A DNA stretch of 64,000 bases from Acinetobacter equi (GCF_001307195.1 NZ_CP012808.1:186001-250000), one strand, 5' to 3'; positions 27,154 through 37,260 are shown, counted from the stretch's first letter. Notes: generated by a model not told the origin, from the letters alone. Made by a program: numbers and translations.

Positions 27154-28005
27154 ATGAATGCTGGTGCAATTATAGTTTTAGCAATTTTAGTTTTTGTGGG
27201 CGTCACTATTTTTAAAGGTGTTCGTTTGGTTCCACAAGGTTATTCTTGGATTGTTCAACGTTTAGGAAAATATCACCAAACACTAAAACCTGGTCTTAAC
27301 TTTGTTATTCCTTATATTGATGAAGTTGCATATAAAGTAACAACTAAAGATATTGTGCTTGATATTCCATCACAAGAAGTCATTACACGTGATAATGCTG
27401 TTTTACTCATGAATGCTGTTGCATATATCAATTTAACTACTCCTGAAAAAGCGGTTTACGGTATTGAAAACTATAGCTGGGCAATTCAAAACCTTGTTCA
27501 AACAGCACTACGTTCTATTGTTGGTGAAATGGATTTAGATGATGCATTATCTTCACGCGATCATATTAAAGCGAAGTTAAAAGCAAGTATTTCAGATGAT
27601 ATTTCTGATTGGGGCATTACGCTTAAGACTGTTGAAATTCAGGATATTAAGCCTTCTCATACCATGCAAGCTGCAATGGAAGAACAAGCTGCAGCAGAAC
27701 GTCAACGTCGTGCAACGGTAACAAAAGCAGATGGTGAAAAACAAGCGGCTATTTTAGAAGCAGATGGTCGTTTAGAGGCATCTCGTCGTGATGCTGAAGC
27801 ACAAGTTGTCTTGGCTGAATCTTCTCAACGTGCAATTGAAATGGTAACTTCTGCAGTTGGTGATAAAGAAATTCCTGTTGCTTACTTATTAGGTGAACAA
27901 TATGTAAAAGCTATGCAAGATATGGCGAAATCTAATAATGCCAAAACTGTGGTCTTACCTGCAGATGTCTTGAATACAATTCGTGGAATTATGGGGCGTT
28001 CTTGA
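27154..28005 (+). CDS. SPFH/stomatin-family protein (QmcA-like)
   Basis: A 283-residue band-7 protein. One N-terminal membrane helix (AIIVLAILVFVGVTIF) is followed by the SPFH domain (VPQGYSWIVQRLGKYHQTLKPGL, LNAVAYINL-type strands, ALRSIVGEMDLDDALSSRD). A helical Ala/Glu-rich segment follows (EEQAAAERQRRATVTKADGEK). It forms large cage-like or raft-like assemblies with NfeD partners and membrane proteases. It is coupled with the upstream NfeD gene and followed by a terminator. Confidence 0.92.
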   Translation: MNAGAIIVLAILVFVGVTIFKGVRLVPQGYSWIVQRLGKYHQTLKPGLNFVIPYIDEVAYKVTTKDIVLDIPSQEVITRDNAVLLMNAVAYINLTTPEKAVYGIENYSWAIQNLVQTALRSIVGEMDLDDALSSRDHIKAKLKASISDDISDWGITLKTVEIQDIKPSHTMQAAMEEQAAAERQRRATVTKADGEKQAAILEADGRLEASRRDAEAQVVLAESSQRAIEMVTSAVGDKEIPVAYLLGEQYVKAMQDMAKSNNAKTVVLPADVLNTIRGIMGRS

Positions 28006-28036
28006 TCATTTTATAAAGTAAATTCACAATTTCACA

Positions 28037-28070
28037 TAAAATAGACAGTTAATTTACTGTCTATTTTTTA
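28037..28070 (+). terminator. Terminator after the SPFH gene
   Basis: ATAGACAGT and ACTGTCTAT form a perfect 9-bp stem with a 6-base loop, followed by TTTTTTA. It closes the NfeD-SPFH operon. Confidence 0.85.
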
Positions 28071-28228
28071 TTTTTATTTCGATAAAAAAGCATTTATTGT
28101 TAAATTGTGTTTAAATTTCGCTTTCATATTTATTTTTCTGGCTATTGAAATAACTTCATCGAGTTTGTTCTTACGATAAACACTCTTTTTCGTCGTTTAC
28201 CGATCGCCAACTCGAACATGGATATTGT

Positions 28229-29719
28229 ATGAGCTCCCTAAATCCGACCTTAATTACCTTTCTATTTTATATCGTCGCCATGATCTTTATTGGTCTAATG
28301 GCATATCGTGCGACCAGCAATTTTTCTGATTACATTTTAGGAGGGCGTCGTTTAGGAAGTTTCGTTACAGCGCTTTCTGCTGGTGCTTCAGATATGAGTG
28401 GCTGGTTGCTTATGGGCTTACCAGGCGCAATCTTCCTTTCTGGTCTTTCTGAATCATGGATTGCCATTGGTCTTATTATTGGTGCATGGATTAACTGGTA
28501 CCTTGTTGCAGGTCGTTTACGTGTACACACAGAAGTCCAAAATAATGCATTAACACTACCTGACTATTTTGCAAATCGTTTTAATGACCACAAAAAAGTT
28601 CTACGTATTGTTTCTGCTTTTGTTATTTTAATTTTCTTTGCTATCTATTGTGCTTCAGGTATGGTTGCAGGTGCTCGCCTATTTGAAAGTATGTTCAATA
28701 TGTCTTATGGAACTGCTCTTTGGATTAGTGCAATTGCAACAATCAGCTATGTATTTATTGGAGGCTTCTTGGCTGTAAGCTGGACAGATACGATTCAAGC
28801 TGGTCTGATGATCTTTGCATTATTACTCACCCCAATTGTTGCTTTACTCTCTTTCTCAGATTTAACGCAATTTGCAATTGCATTAGATGCTGCGCGTCCA
28901 GATGCCATCAATATTATGGGGAATTTAAGCTTCGTTGCGATTATTTCTCTATTGGCATGGGGATTAGGTTACTTTGGTCAACCACATATTCTTGTACGCT
29001 TTATGGCGGCAGATTCAGTAAAGTCTATTCCAAATGCTCGTCGTATTGGTATGACTTGGATGATTTTATGTTTAGGTGGTGCTGTTGCCGCAGGTTTTGT
29101 TGGTATTGCATTCTTCCAACAACATCCTGAATTAGCATCTGTAGTGAATGCCAATCCTGAAACTGTATTTATGGAATTAACTAAAATTCTATTTAATCCA
29201 TGGATTGCAGGTATTGTACTTGCTGCAATTTTAGCAGCAGTAATGAGTACATTAAGTTGCCAATTACTAGTATGTTCAAGTACTTTAACTGAAGATTTCT
29301 ATAAAACATTCCTTCGTAAAAACGCCTCTCAACGTGAACTCGTTTGGGTTGGTCGTCTTATGGTTCTACTCATTGCGATTCTTGCAATCTGGTTAGCTTC
29401 AAATCCAAACTCTAAAGTCCTTGGTCTTGTTGCTTATGCATGGGCGGGTTTTGGTGCTGCATTCGGTCCTCTCATTATTTTATCGTTATTCTGGAAACGT
29501 ATGACTTTAAATGGTGCGATTGTAGGTATGATTGTGGGTGCTGTAGTGGTAATTATTTGGAAAAACTTCTTAGGTGACACTGGTCTTTATGAAATTGTTC
29601 CAGGATTTATTCTGTCATTCATCAGTATCGTAGTCGTTAGTCTCTTAGATAAACAACCAACTCAAGATATTGCTGATCGTTTTGAACAAGCAGATAAACT
29701 ATATAAAAAACAAATCTAA
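28229..29719 (+). CDS. putP: Sodium/proline symporter PutP
   Basis: A 496-residue sodium/solute symporter with about 13 helices. PutP hallmarks are GRRLGSFVTALSAGASDMSGWLLMGLPGA (sodium-site helix), YFANRF, WGLGYFGQPHILVRFMA and AVMSTLSCQLLVCSS. It imports proline with sodium at the inner membrane. It stands alone, with about 220 AT-rich bases upstream, and ends at a bidirectional terminator shared with bfmS. Confidence 0.93.
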   Translation: MSSLNPTLITFLFYIVAMIFIGLMAYRATSNFSDYILGGRRLGSFVTALSAGASDMSGWLLMGLPGAIFLSGLSESWIAIGLIIGAWINWYLVAGRLRVHTEVQNNALTLPDYFANRFNDHKKVLRIVSAFVILIFFAIYCASGMVAGARLFESMFNMSYGTALWISAIATISYVFIGGFLAVSWTDTIQAGLMIFALLLTPIVALLSFSDLTQFAIALDAARPDAINIMGNLSFVAIISLLAWGLGYFGQPHILVRFMAADSVKSIPNARRIGMTWMILCLGGAVAAGFVGIAFFQQHPELASVVNANPETVFMELTKILFNPWIAGIVLAAILAAVMSTLSCQLLVCSSTLTEDFYKTFLRKNASQRELVWVGRLMVLLIAILAIWLASNPNSKVLGLVAYAWAGFGAAFGPLIILSLFWKRMTLNGAIVGMIVGAVVVIIWKNFLGDTGLYEIVPGFILSFISIVVVSLLDKQPTQDIADRFEQADKLYKKQI

Positions 29720-29733
29720 TCACAGACATTCAA

Positions 29734-29766
29734 TAAAAAAGGAACACTCTATGTGTTCCTTTTTTA
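29734..29766. terminator. Bidirectional terminator between putP and bfmS
   Basis: AAGGAACAC and GTGTTCCTT form a 9-bp stem with A6 before and T6 after; it serves both converging genes. Confidence 0.9.
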
Positions 29767-29787
29767 TATCTTCATTTTATAACGTAA

Positions 29788-31428
29788 TTAATTTGTTTTA
29801 ACTCGTCTATTTTTAAAACGTCGTGATGGCCAAGTCATAGTAAATCTAGCACCTCCTAATGAAGGACTTTCATCTACTTCAACCTTCCCACCAAACCAAT
29901 AAGCAATACGACTTACAATAGATAAACCTAGACCATATCCACCAGAGGCTCTAGTACGACTTCCATCTAACCGTGCAAATGCTTCAAATACACGTTTACG
30001 ATCTGCCTCAGGAATACCACAACCATCATCTTCAACACAAATATAGGCAAAACCTCGTTCATTAATACCGCCAGTGATTAAGACTTTATCATCACAATAG
30101 CGTACCGCATTTCCTACCAAGTTTTGTACCACTCGATGTAAATAGCGATATTCTGCATCAACCTCTACATTTGCAGCAGGTGCATTTAAAATAATTTCTT
30201 TTTGTGTTTTTAATGCTTCAGTTTCAGAAACAACCTGATCTAAAACTTCAACTAATGAAATACGCTCAAAATCAAATGATGGTGTCCCCTGCTCTAACTT
30301 AGCATAGGTCATAATCTCATCAATTAAGTTATTTAATGCTTCTATATCTTTATCAATTTGCTCAACCTGATTCAAACGATCTTGATAATTATCTTCTTCG
30401 GCAAGCATTTCCATACCAAATCGAATACGTGCAACTGGTGTTCTGAGCTCATGTGAAACTGCACGCATCAATTCTCGTTGAGATTCAATTAATCGTTGAA
30501 TATGGTCTGACATACTGTTGTAGTTCGATGCCAAACTTGCCATTTCATCTGCACCATTCACAGGAAGTCTTAAACTTAAATCGCCTGACTTCATTCGATT
30601 CAAAGCATAATTAACTTCACGAAGTCTTCGCTGCATTGGCACTAATAAACCATACACACCTAAACTTAGCACAAATAAACTTAATAAAGTTACACCTGTT
30701 GCCAACTCAATTGGCATCCAATTAAAGAGCGGTATTGGTCCAATGACTAACACTTCTCTTGGTGCCTGTGGCTTCGGTGAATAAATCGTAATCGTCGTAC
30801 CACTTTCACTAGCACTATCACGATAAGAAACAATATTATGGTCTAATAAAATTCGGCTTGTTTGTTCCGTATCCAAATTTAATTCAGACAAATTTTTTAT
30901 TTCCACATGATATTTAAAATGTGGCTGTAATTTTTCTAATTCTTCTTTTTCCTGACCGGGATAATAGGCTAAATAATCCCAAATAAAGATTGGAATAACA
31001 CGCATAAGCTGTTCATTAAGATCCTTTGCTTTAGCACTCATATAAAGTATATGTTCAGGATCATTTTTTATTGACTTCACAATATATGATGTTTCATTTT
31101 GAGCATCATAACGAACAACAGCTTTTTCTTCTTCTAAACGCCGTTGTTCTGCACGTGTTAAATCTACTTTATTTTTATGTAAGTAATACACAGGAAGTTC
31201 AAGTAAATCTGAAGCATCCGAAATCCAATCCAGCTTTTCTTGCAAAGAGGGTTGGCGTGCAATCCCCTCACTAATGACTAATGAAATTCCATCTGTCAAA
31301 GACTGTCGATATTCTTGCGCACGTTTATAGTTAATAATTTGAACAAATAGGTATCCAAATAATGCCACCAATACGACTAATATGACCAAACCGCCATATA
31401 TGCGCAAGAATATACTTTGCTTAAACAC
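29788..31428 (-). CDS. bfmS: Sensor histidine kinase BfmS
   Basis: A 546-residue inner-membrane sensor. It has a first helix near 10-32, a periplasmic sensing domain of roughly 200 residues, and a second helix near 240-262. A HAMP linker follows ([21 protein letters not shown]), then the phosphoacceptor SHELRTPVARIRFG near 340 and an HATPase domain with N box (VVQNLVGNAVRYC) and G boxes (DDGCGIP, GYGLGLSIV). It is the partner of BfmR, which controls biofilm, envelope and virulence traits in Acinetobacter; genetic work describes BfmS as restraining BfmR. It follows bfmR on the same strand with a 35-base gap. Confidence 0.93.
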   Translation of the reverse strand: MFKQSIFLRIYGGLVILVVLVALFGYLFVQIINYKRAQEYRQSLTDGISLVISEGIARQPSLQEKLDWISDASDLLELPVYYLHKNKVDLTRAEQRRLEEEKAVVRYDAQNETSYIVKSIKNDPEHILYMSAKAKDLNEQLMRVIPIFIWDYLAYYPGQEKEELEKLQPHFKYHVEIKNLSELNLDTEQTSRILLDHNIVSYRDSASESGTTITIYSPKPQAPREVLVIGPIPLFNWMPIELATGVTLLSLFVLSLGVYGLLVPMQRRLREVNYALNRMKSGDLSLRLPVNGADEMASLASNYNSMSDHIQRLIESQRELMRAVSHELRTPVARIRFGMEMLAEEDNYQDRLNQVEQIDKDIEALNNLIDEIMTYAKLEQGTPSFDFERISLVEVLDQVVSETEALKTQKEIILNAPAANVEVDAEYRYLHRVVQNLVGNAVRYCDDKVLITGGINERGFAYICVEDDGCGIPEADRKRVFEAFARLDGSRTRASGGYGLGLSIVSRIAYWFGGKVEVDESPSLGGARFTMTWPSRRFKNRRVKTN

Positions 31429-31463
31429 AAAACATCCTTAGCTAACGAAAATGGTATTCAAAA

Positions 31464-32180
31464 TTAAATACCATTTGTCTCTTTAACAAATAAATACCCT
31501 TTACTACGTACAGTTTTAATACGTTTAGGGTTTTCTGGATCATCACCAATTTTGGGACGAATACGAGAAATACGTACATCAATTGAGCGATCTTGACCAT
31601 CATATTCAATGCCACGTAAGCGTTCAAAAATATCTTCACGAGATAAAATACGACCCGCATTAGAAGCTAATAACCATAACAAGTCATATTCAGCACTTGT
31701 GAAATCGACTAAATCACCATTTAAAGTAACTGAACGACCACCGTTGTCAATTACAAGATCATCAAATTCAATACGTTGAGAAACTTCATCATCTGGTGCT
31801 TTATCTGTACGACGTAATAATGCACGAATACGAGCAAGTAAAACACGAGGTTGAACTGGTTTCGCAACGTAATCATCTGCACCCATTTCCAAACCAAGTA
31901 CTTGATCCATATCTTCAGTACGTGCGGTCAGCATTAAAATAGGTTGATGATAATGAGGTCTTACTTCACGACAAATTGTTAAGCCATCTGCACCAGGTAA
32001 CATAACATCTAGTACAACCATATCTGGCTGTTCTGCAATAATTCTACGAATGGCACGGTTTCCATCTGGTTCCACCCCTACTTCTAATCCATTACGAATT
32101 AAGTATTCTTGAGTTAAACGTGCTAAACGCTCATCATCCTCAACAATTAAAATTTTAGGTAACTTTTCTTCTTGGCTCAT
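31464..32180 (-). CDS. bfmR: Response regulator BfmR (OmpR family)
   Basis: A 238-residue regulator. The receiver domain has the acidic pair in VEDDERLAR, the phosphoacceptor Asp in VVLDVMLPG near residue 58, and the Lys in YVAKPVQP. An OmpR-type winged-helix domain follows (DFTSAEYDLLWLLASNAGRILSREDIFERL and RSIDVRISRIR). It is almost certainly the BfmR master regulator given length and partner. AAAGGGG provides the SD. A GTTTACA-A-TGTAAAC palindrome about 85 bases upstream may be an autoregulatory site. Confidence 0.95.
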   Translation of the reverse strand: MSQEEKLPKILIVEDDERLARLTQEYLIRNGLEVGVEPDGNRAIRRIIAEQPDMVVLDVMLPGADGLTICREVRPHYHQPILMLTARTEDMDQVLGLEMGADDYVAKPVQPRVLLARIRALLRRTDKAPDDEVSQRIEFDDLVIDNGGRSVTLNGDLVDFTSAEYDLLWLLASNAGRILSREDIFERLRGIEYDGQDRSIDVRISRIRPKIGDDPENPKRIKTVRSKGYLFVKETNGI

Positions 32181-32262
32181 CTAAACTGCCCCTTTATTAA
32201 TCTTTATGTATTCTTTGTTTAAAATCCAAAAGATACGCCCAATATATTTCCAATATACACAG

Positions 32263-32277
32263 GTTTACAATGTAAAC
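32263..32277. promoter_or_regulatory. Palindrome upstream of bfmR
   Basis: GTTTACA, one central A, and TGTAAAC form a perfect 7-bp dyad about 85 bases before the bfmR start. BfmR is known to bind its own promoter; linking this dyad to that activity is inference. Confidence 0.4.
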
Positions 32278-32760
32278 AAGATTTTAAGGCTTAAAGATAG
32301 TCTTCAACGTAGTATTTTGTAATATTTTGATCATTGATTGATTTATTGGTACTGCATCATCTCAATTTATAAAAAAAATATGTCGTTACAATTTTAGTAA
32401 ATCATGATCAATACTGATCTTTTGGTCATAAATTGTTAGATCAAACAACTAGTTTTTAGTTATCCACAAGGTTATCTATAAGCACTTTTTCCATGCTTTG
32501 TTATGCTATGGCCTTATATAATACGTGTTTAACCACTAATAATAAAAAGAGGATTTTTTAAATCATTTTTGCAAGCAAAACTGATCAAAAAAATTCATCA
32601 AATGTCAATATTGATCTACCCTTGATTTTCCCGTATCTTGTGCCTAATTTCAATTTAAACCACTAAGTCTTGTGTTTATTCATTCATCACTGCAACCTAA
32701 TAATCGCAGTTCAAATGGTCCATAAACATAACAACAGATGAAAATGGAGCTATGCTGACA
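32278..32760. other. Regulatory gap between bfmR and nrdA, with a DnaA box
   Basis: About 480 bases with no gene. It holds a perfect consensus DnaA box TTATCCACA at 32460-32468, a weaker TTATCTATA at 32472-32480, and several repeats of the core TGATC/GATCA. In E. coli nrdAB is controlled by DnaA and NrdR; I find a DnaA box but no convincing NrdR box pair. The nrdA promoter should lie here. Confidence 0.5.
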
Positions 32761-35586
32761 ATGAGCGTAATCACATCCACACCTGGTCAAATTCAGGTGA
32801 TTAAACGTACCGGGGACGTTGCCGTTTTCGATGCAGAAAAAATTTCTGTCGCAATCGGTAAAGCGTTTTTGGCTGTTGAAGGTCAACAGAGTCAAGACTC
32901 AAGTCGCATACACGACCGTATATCTGAACTTACAGAAATGGTTCTAAATACGTTTAAACGCCGTTTACCTTCTGGTGGCACAATTCACATTGAAGAAATT
33001 CAAGACCAAGTTGAACTTGCGCTTATGCGTACAGGTGAACAAAAAGTTGCGCGCGCATATGTGATCTATCGTGATCAACGTGCAGAAGCTCGTAAGCTTA
33101 CAGGTGCAAATCACCACCCTACACTTCAAATCACTGATACAAATGGTCAACTTAAACCACTTGATTTAAGCAAACTTGAAGCAACAATTGCTACGGCGGC
33201 TGAAGACCTTGAAGGTATTGATGTTAAAGCAATTGTTGATGAAACAGTTAAAAACTTATACAACGGTGTAAAAGAGTCTGACATCTCAACAACAATGATG
33301 ATGGCTACTCGTACACGCATTGAACAAGAGCCAAACTACACTTATGTAACAGCTCGTTTGCTCCGTAATGATCTTGTTGCAACTGGTTTAGAGTTCTTAG
33401 GTCTTCCTACAAATACAAATGAAGGCGATGCTTTAGAAACTTTCTTGAAAAAAGGGATTGAATTAGACCTTTTATCACCTGAGTTATTAAACTTCGACCT
33501 TGCAAAATTGGCAGCAGCGATTCAACCAGAACGTTCTAACCAATTTACATACTTAGGTTTACAAACTTTATTCGATCGTTACTTCATCCATAAAGATGGT
33601 ATCCGTTTTGAATTACCGCAATTATTCTATATGCGTGTTTCAATGGGTTTATCATTAAATGAAGAAAACCGTGAAGAACGTGCAATTGAGTTCTATAACT
33701 TATTGTCTAGCTTCGACTATATGGCTTCTACGCCAACATTATTTAACTCTGGTACGTTACGTCCACAGTTATCAAGCTGCTACTTAACAACAATCGCAGA
33801 TGATCTTTATAACATCTACGGTTCTATGCGTGACAATGCCCTTCTTTCTAAATGGGCTGGCGGTTTAGGTAATGACTGGACACCAGTTCGTGCCTTGAAC
33901 TCATACATCAAAGGTACAAATGGTAAATCACAAGGTGTTGTACCATTCCTTAAAGTAGCAAATGATACAGCTGTTGCGGTGAACCAAGGTGGTAAACGTA
34001 AAGGTGCAGTATGTGCATACTTAGAAACTTGGCACTTAGATGTTGAAGAATTCCTAGAACTTCGTAAAAACACAGGTGATGACCGTCGTCGTACACACGA
34101 TATGAACACAGCAAACTGGGTTCCAGACTTGTTCATGCAACGTGTATTTGAAGATGCAGAATGGACATTATTCACTCCATCTGAAACTCCAGATCTTCAT
34201 GACTTAACAGGTAATGAATTTGCTGAACGTTATGCTTACTATGAAAGCATTGCCAAAGAAACAAATATGTTGCACAAAAAAGTACGTGCAAAAGATTTGT
34301 GGCGCAAAATGTTATCTATGTTATTTGAAACAGGTCACCCTTGGATCACATTCAAAGACGTATGTAACTTACGTTCACCACAACAACACGTTGGTGTAGT
34401 TCACTCATCTAACTTATGTACAGAAATTACATTAAATACCAACCAAGATGAAATCGCGGTATGTAATTTAGGTTCAATCAACCTTGTACAACACGTTAAA
34501 GGTGGTGTACTCGATCGTGAAAAATTAGCACGTACAATTAAAACTGCAGTTCGTATGCTCGATAACGTAATCGACATCAACTACTATGCTGTACCACAAG
34601 CTAAAAACTCAAACATGAAACACCGCCCTGTGGGTATGGGTATCATGGGCTTCCAAGATGCACTTTATGAAATGGGCATGGCTTACGGTTCAGATGAAGC
34701 TGTAAACTTTGCTGATGAATCTATGGAAGTGATTAGCTACTACGCAATTCAAACTTCTAGCGATCTAGCTGTTGAACGTGGTGCTTATGAAACATTTAAA
34801 GGTTCATTATGGGATCAAGGTATTCTCCCAATTGACTCTTTAGACTTAGTTGCAAAAACACGTCCAGAACGTATGTTCGAAGTTGACCGTACTCAACGTT
34901 TAGACTGGGACACTTTACGTGCCAAAGTTCAAAAAGATGGTATGCGTAACTCAAACGTAATGGCGATTGCACCAACAGCAACAATTTCAAACATTTGTGG
35001 TGTTTCTCAGTCTATTGAGCCAACATTCCAAAACTTGTATGTGAAATCTAACTTGTCTGGTGAATTTACTGTTATCAACCCTTACCTTGTTCGTGCATTA
35101 AAAGAACGTGGTCTTTGGGATGCTGTAATGGTAAATGACTTGAAACACTTTGAAGGTTCTGTGCAAAAAATCGCTCGTATTCCTGAAGAGTTAAAAGCAA
35201 TCTTCGCGACTGCGTTTGAAGTTGAGCCACGTTGGATTGTTGATGCTGCATCACGTCGTCAAAAATGGATTGATCAAGCACAATCTCTTAACCTTTACAT
35301 CTCTGGTGCAAACGGTAAAAAGCTTGATCTTACTTATAAGATGGCTTGGTTACGTGGTCTTAAGACAACTTATTATCTACGTGCATTAGGCGCAACTTCT
35401 GCTGAGAAATCTACAATCAATACAGGTGCATTAAATGCTGTAAAAGCAACAACTGTTGCTGCACCTGTAGCGACTGCTCCTGAAGTGAAAGCGACTGTTC
35501 TTGCTGAAGAGGAAGGTTTCTCTCAAGCAGCACCAGTGCCACAAGCATGTTCAATTGACAATCCTGATTGTGAAGCTTGCCAATAA
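32761..35586 (+). CDS. nrdA: Ribonucleoside-diphosphate reductase alpha subunit, class Ia
   Basis: A 941-residue catalytic subunit that reduces ribonucleoside diphosphates to deoxy forms. ATG 32761 lies 11 bases after GGAG; ATG 32752 is only 2 bases from it and so less likely. Seen in order: an N-terminal ATP-cone (QIQVIKRTGDVAVFD) with a second cone-like segment, then the barrel with the first active-site Cys in LSSCYLTT, the radical Cys in SSNLCTEITLN, and the third in AVCNLGSINL. PTATISNICG follows, and the C-terminal CxxC tail ends DCEACQ. Longer than E. coli NrdA, with an Ala/Thr linker before the tail. A small gene and nrdB follow. Confidence 0.96.
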   Translation: MSVITSTPGQIQVIKRTGDVAVFDAEKISVAIGKAFLAVEGQQSQDSSRIHDRISELTEMVLNTFKRRLPSGGTIHIEEIQDQVELALMRTGEQKVARAYVIYRDQRAEARKLTGANHHPTLQITDTNGQLKPLDLSKLEATIATAAEDLEGIDVKAIVDETVKNLYNGVKESDISTTMMMATRTRIEQEPNYTYVTARLLRNDLVATGLEFLGLPTNTNEGDALETFLKKGIELDLLSPELLNFDLAKLAAAIQPERSNQFTYLGLQTLFDRYFIHKDGIRFELPQLFYMRVSMGLSLNEENREERAIEFYNLLSSFDYMASTPTLFNSGTLRPQLSSCYLTTIADDLYNIYGSMRDNALLSKWAGGLGNDWTPVRALNSYIKGTNGKSQGVVPFLKVANDTAVAVNQGGKRKGAVCAYLETWHLDVEEFLELRKNTGDDRRRTHDMNTANWVPDLFMQRVFEDAEWTLFTPSETPDLHDLTGNEFAERYAYYESIAKETNMLHKKVRAKDLWRKMLSMLFETGHPWITFKDVCNLRSPQQHVGVVHSSNLCTEITLNTNQDEIAVCNLGSINLVQHVKGGVLDREKLARTIKTAVRMLDNVIDINYYAVPQAKNSNMKHRPVGMGIMGFQDALYEMGMAYGSDEAVNFADESMEVISYYAIQTSSDLAVERGAYETFKGSLWDQGILPIDSLDLVAKTRPERMFEVDRTQRLDWDTLRAKVQKDGMRNSNVMAIAPTATISNICGVSQSIEPTFQNLYVKSNLSGEFTVINPYLVRALKERGLWDAVMVNDLKHFEGSVQKIARIPEELKAIFATAFEVEPRWIVDAASRRQKWIDQAQSLNLYISGANGKKLDLTYKMAWLRGLKTTYYLRALGATSAEKSTINTGALNAVKATTVAAPVATAPEVKATVLAEEEGFSQAAPVPQACSIDNPDCEACQ

Positions 35587-35598
35587 TTGGTGAGTTTT

Positions 35599-35677
35599 AA
35601 ATCCTCCCCGACCCTCCTTTAATAAAGGAGGGAGAAAGTCCCTCTTTCTTAAAGAGGGATTTAGGGAGATTAAAAAT
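35599..35677. repeat. Double-hairpin extragenic repeat after nrdA
   Basis: CCCTCCTTTA-A-TAAAGGAGGG (35612-35632) and TCCCTCTTT-CTT-AAAGAGGGA (35639-35659) are two perfect hairpins in a purine/pyrimidine-skewed block. The block resembles dispersed extragenic repeats of Acinetobacter and the block at 13318. It may attenuate or stabilise the nrdA message before the next genes. Confidence 0.65.
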
Positions 35678-35699
35678 CTAAATAACAAAGGAAAACGCC

Positions 35700-35831
35700 A
35701 TGCTTCATATGACCCATAACTATATGTTAGGACTTGCTGTCTTGGTCATTTCCTTTGTTATTTTGTTTTATGTACCCATTGCTTACTTTTGCGTGCATGC
35801 ACACAAACAACAGCGTAATCAAAATAAGTAG
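35700..35831 (+). CDS. 43-residue single-pass membrane protein between nrdA and nrdB
   Basis: The frame starts at ATG 35700, 6 bases after AAAGGA, and ends TAG at 35829-35831. The peptide has one clear membrane helix (MLGLAVLVISFVILFYVPIAYF) and a basic, polar tail (HAHKQQRNQNK), so it should sit in the inner membrane with the tail inside. The good SD, the coherent membrane topology and its position inside the nrd locus support a real gene. No function is known to me. Confidence 0.6.
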   Translation: MLHMTHNYMLGLAVLVISFVILFYVPIAYFCVHAHKQQRNQNK

Positions 35832-35976
35832 TGGGGATGTTTGGTTCTATTGAACAAAAATAGTACAACCATCGACAAAACTTAATTTTGCTTACACAAA
35901 TTGAGCGTATAGTAAGACATCTAAGCGACGCTAGATGTCTGTATAAAAGATATAAAGCAACGTAGAGAGAAGTATT

Positions 35977-37260
35977 ATGTCTATCCTAAGTTGGGACGAT
36001 TTCGAAGATGATTCGCAAAAACCAGCTGCACAAACACAGCAGCCTGCGCCCGTCGATCCGCAAAAAACGACTAATTCGCAAGTGGTATCTGATGCAGAGC
36101 AACCACAGAAGAATGTGGCAACTACACAATCCACTGGAACCAGTGCAAACAGAACAGCACATCCAACCGATTCGTTGGCAAGAGCATCTAACGCTCTAGC
36201 AAATTTAGATGTTGCACCAGGTCTTGAAGAACTTGAGATGGGTGCACAGCGTGTACAAGTTGATGATAAAGCAATGATCAACTGTCGTGCTGACTTGAAC
36301 CAATTGGTTCCATTTAAATACGAATGGGCTTGGCAAAAATATCTAGATGGTTGTGCAAACCACTGGATGCCTCAAGAAGTTAACATGAACCACGATATCG
36401 CGCTTTGGAAGTCAGAAGATGGCTTAACTGAAGATGAACGTACTATCGTGATGCGTTCTTTAGGTTTCTTTTCTACTGCCGATTCTTTAGTTGCAAATAA
36501 CTTGGTTCTTGCAATTTATCGTCATATTACGAATCCTGAATGCCGTCAATACATCCTTCGTCAATCATTTGAAGAAGCGATTCACACGCATGCTTACCAA
36601 TACTGTATCGAATCTTTAGGTATGGATGAAGGCGAAGTCTTCAACATGTACCGTGAAGTTCCTTCTGTTGCACGTAAAGCTGCATGGGGCTTGAAATATA
36701 CTCAACAATTGAGCGATCCAACGTTCAAAACAGGTACACCTGAAACTGACCAAATTTTACTTCGTAACTTGATTGCATTCTACTGCGTACTTGAAGGTAT
36801 CTTCTTCTACTGTGGTTTCAGCCAAATTTTGTCTATGGGTCGTCGTAACAAGATGAATGGTGTTGCTGAGCAATTCCAATACATCTTACGTGATGAATCA
36901 ATGCACTTGAACTTTGGTATCGATATGATTAACCAAATCAAGATTGAAAACCCTCACCTTTGGACTGCTGAATTCCAAGAAGAAATCGTTCAAATGATTC
37001 TTGAAGGTACTATGCTTGAAATCGAATATGCACGTGACACAATGCCACGTGGTGTATTAGGTATGAATGCAGCGATGATGGAAGAATACTTGAAATTCAT
37101 CTGTAACCGTCGTTTAAGTCAGCTTGGTTTACCAGAGCAATTTGCAGGTGTAAACAATCCATTCCAATGGATGTCTGAAATGATGGACTTACGTAAAGAG
37201 AAGAACTTCTTCGAAACTCGCGTAACAGATTATCAAACTGGCGGTGCTTTAAGCTGGTAA
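35977..37260 (+). CDS. nrdB: Ribonucleoside-diphosphate reductase beta subunit, class Ia
   Basis: A 427-residue radical-generating subunit. The N-terminal 75 residues are a Gln/Pro/Thr-rich extension (low complexity, probably disordered) not found in E. coli NrdB. The diiron core follows, with [12 protein letters not shown] near 195, which supplies Glu, His and the radical Tyr. [13 protein letters not shown] supplies another Glu, and [13 protein letters not shown] gives the last Glu and His. It partners NrdA. The Tn7-like element begins about 10 bases after its stop, so its native terminator has been displaced. Confidence 0.95.
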   Translation: MSILSWDDFEDDSQKPAAQTQQPAPVDPQKTTNSQVVSDAEQPQKNVATTQSTGTSANRTAHPTDSLARASNALANLDVAPGLEELEMGAQRVQVDDKAMINCRADLNQLVPFKYEWAWQKYLDGCANHWMPQEVNMNHDIALWKSEDGLTEDERTIVMRSLGFFSTADSLVANNLVLAIYRHITNPECRQYILRQSFEEAIHTHAYQYCIESLGMDEGEVFNMYREVPSVARKAAWGLKYTQQLSDPTFKTGTPETDQILLRNLIAFYCVLEGIFFYCGFSQILSMGRRNKMNGVAEQFQYILRDESMHLNFGIDMINQIKIENPHLWTAEFQEEIVQMILEGTMLEIEYARDTMPRGVLGMNAAMMEEYLKFICNRRLSQLGLPEQFAGVNNPFQWMSEMMDLRKEKNFFETRVTDYQTGGALSW

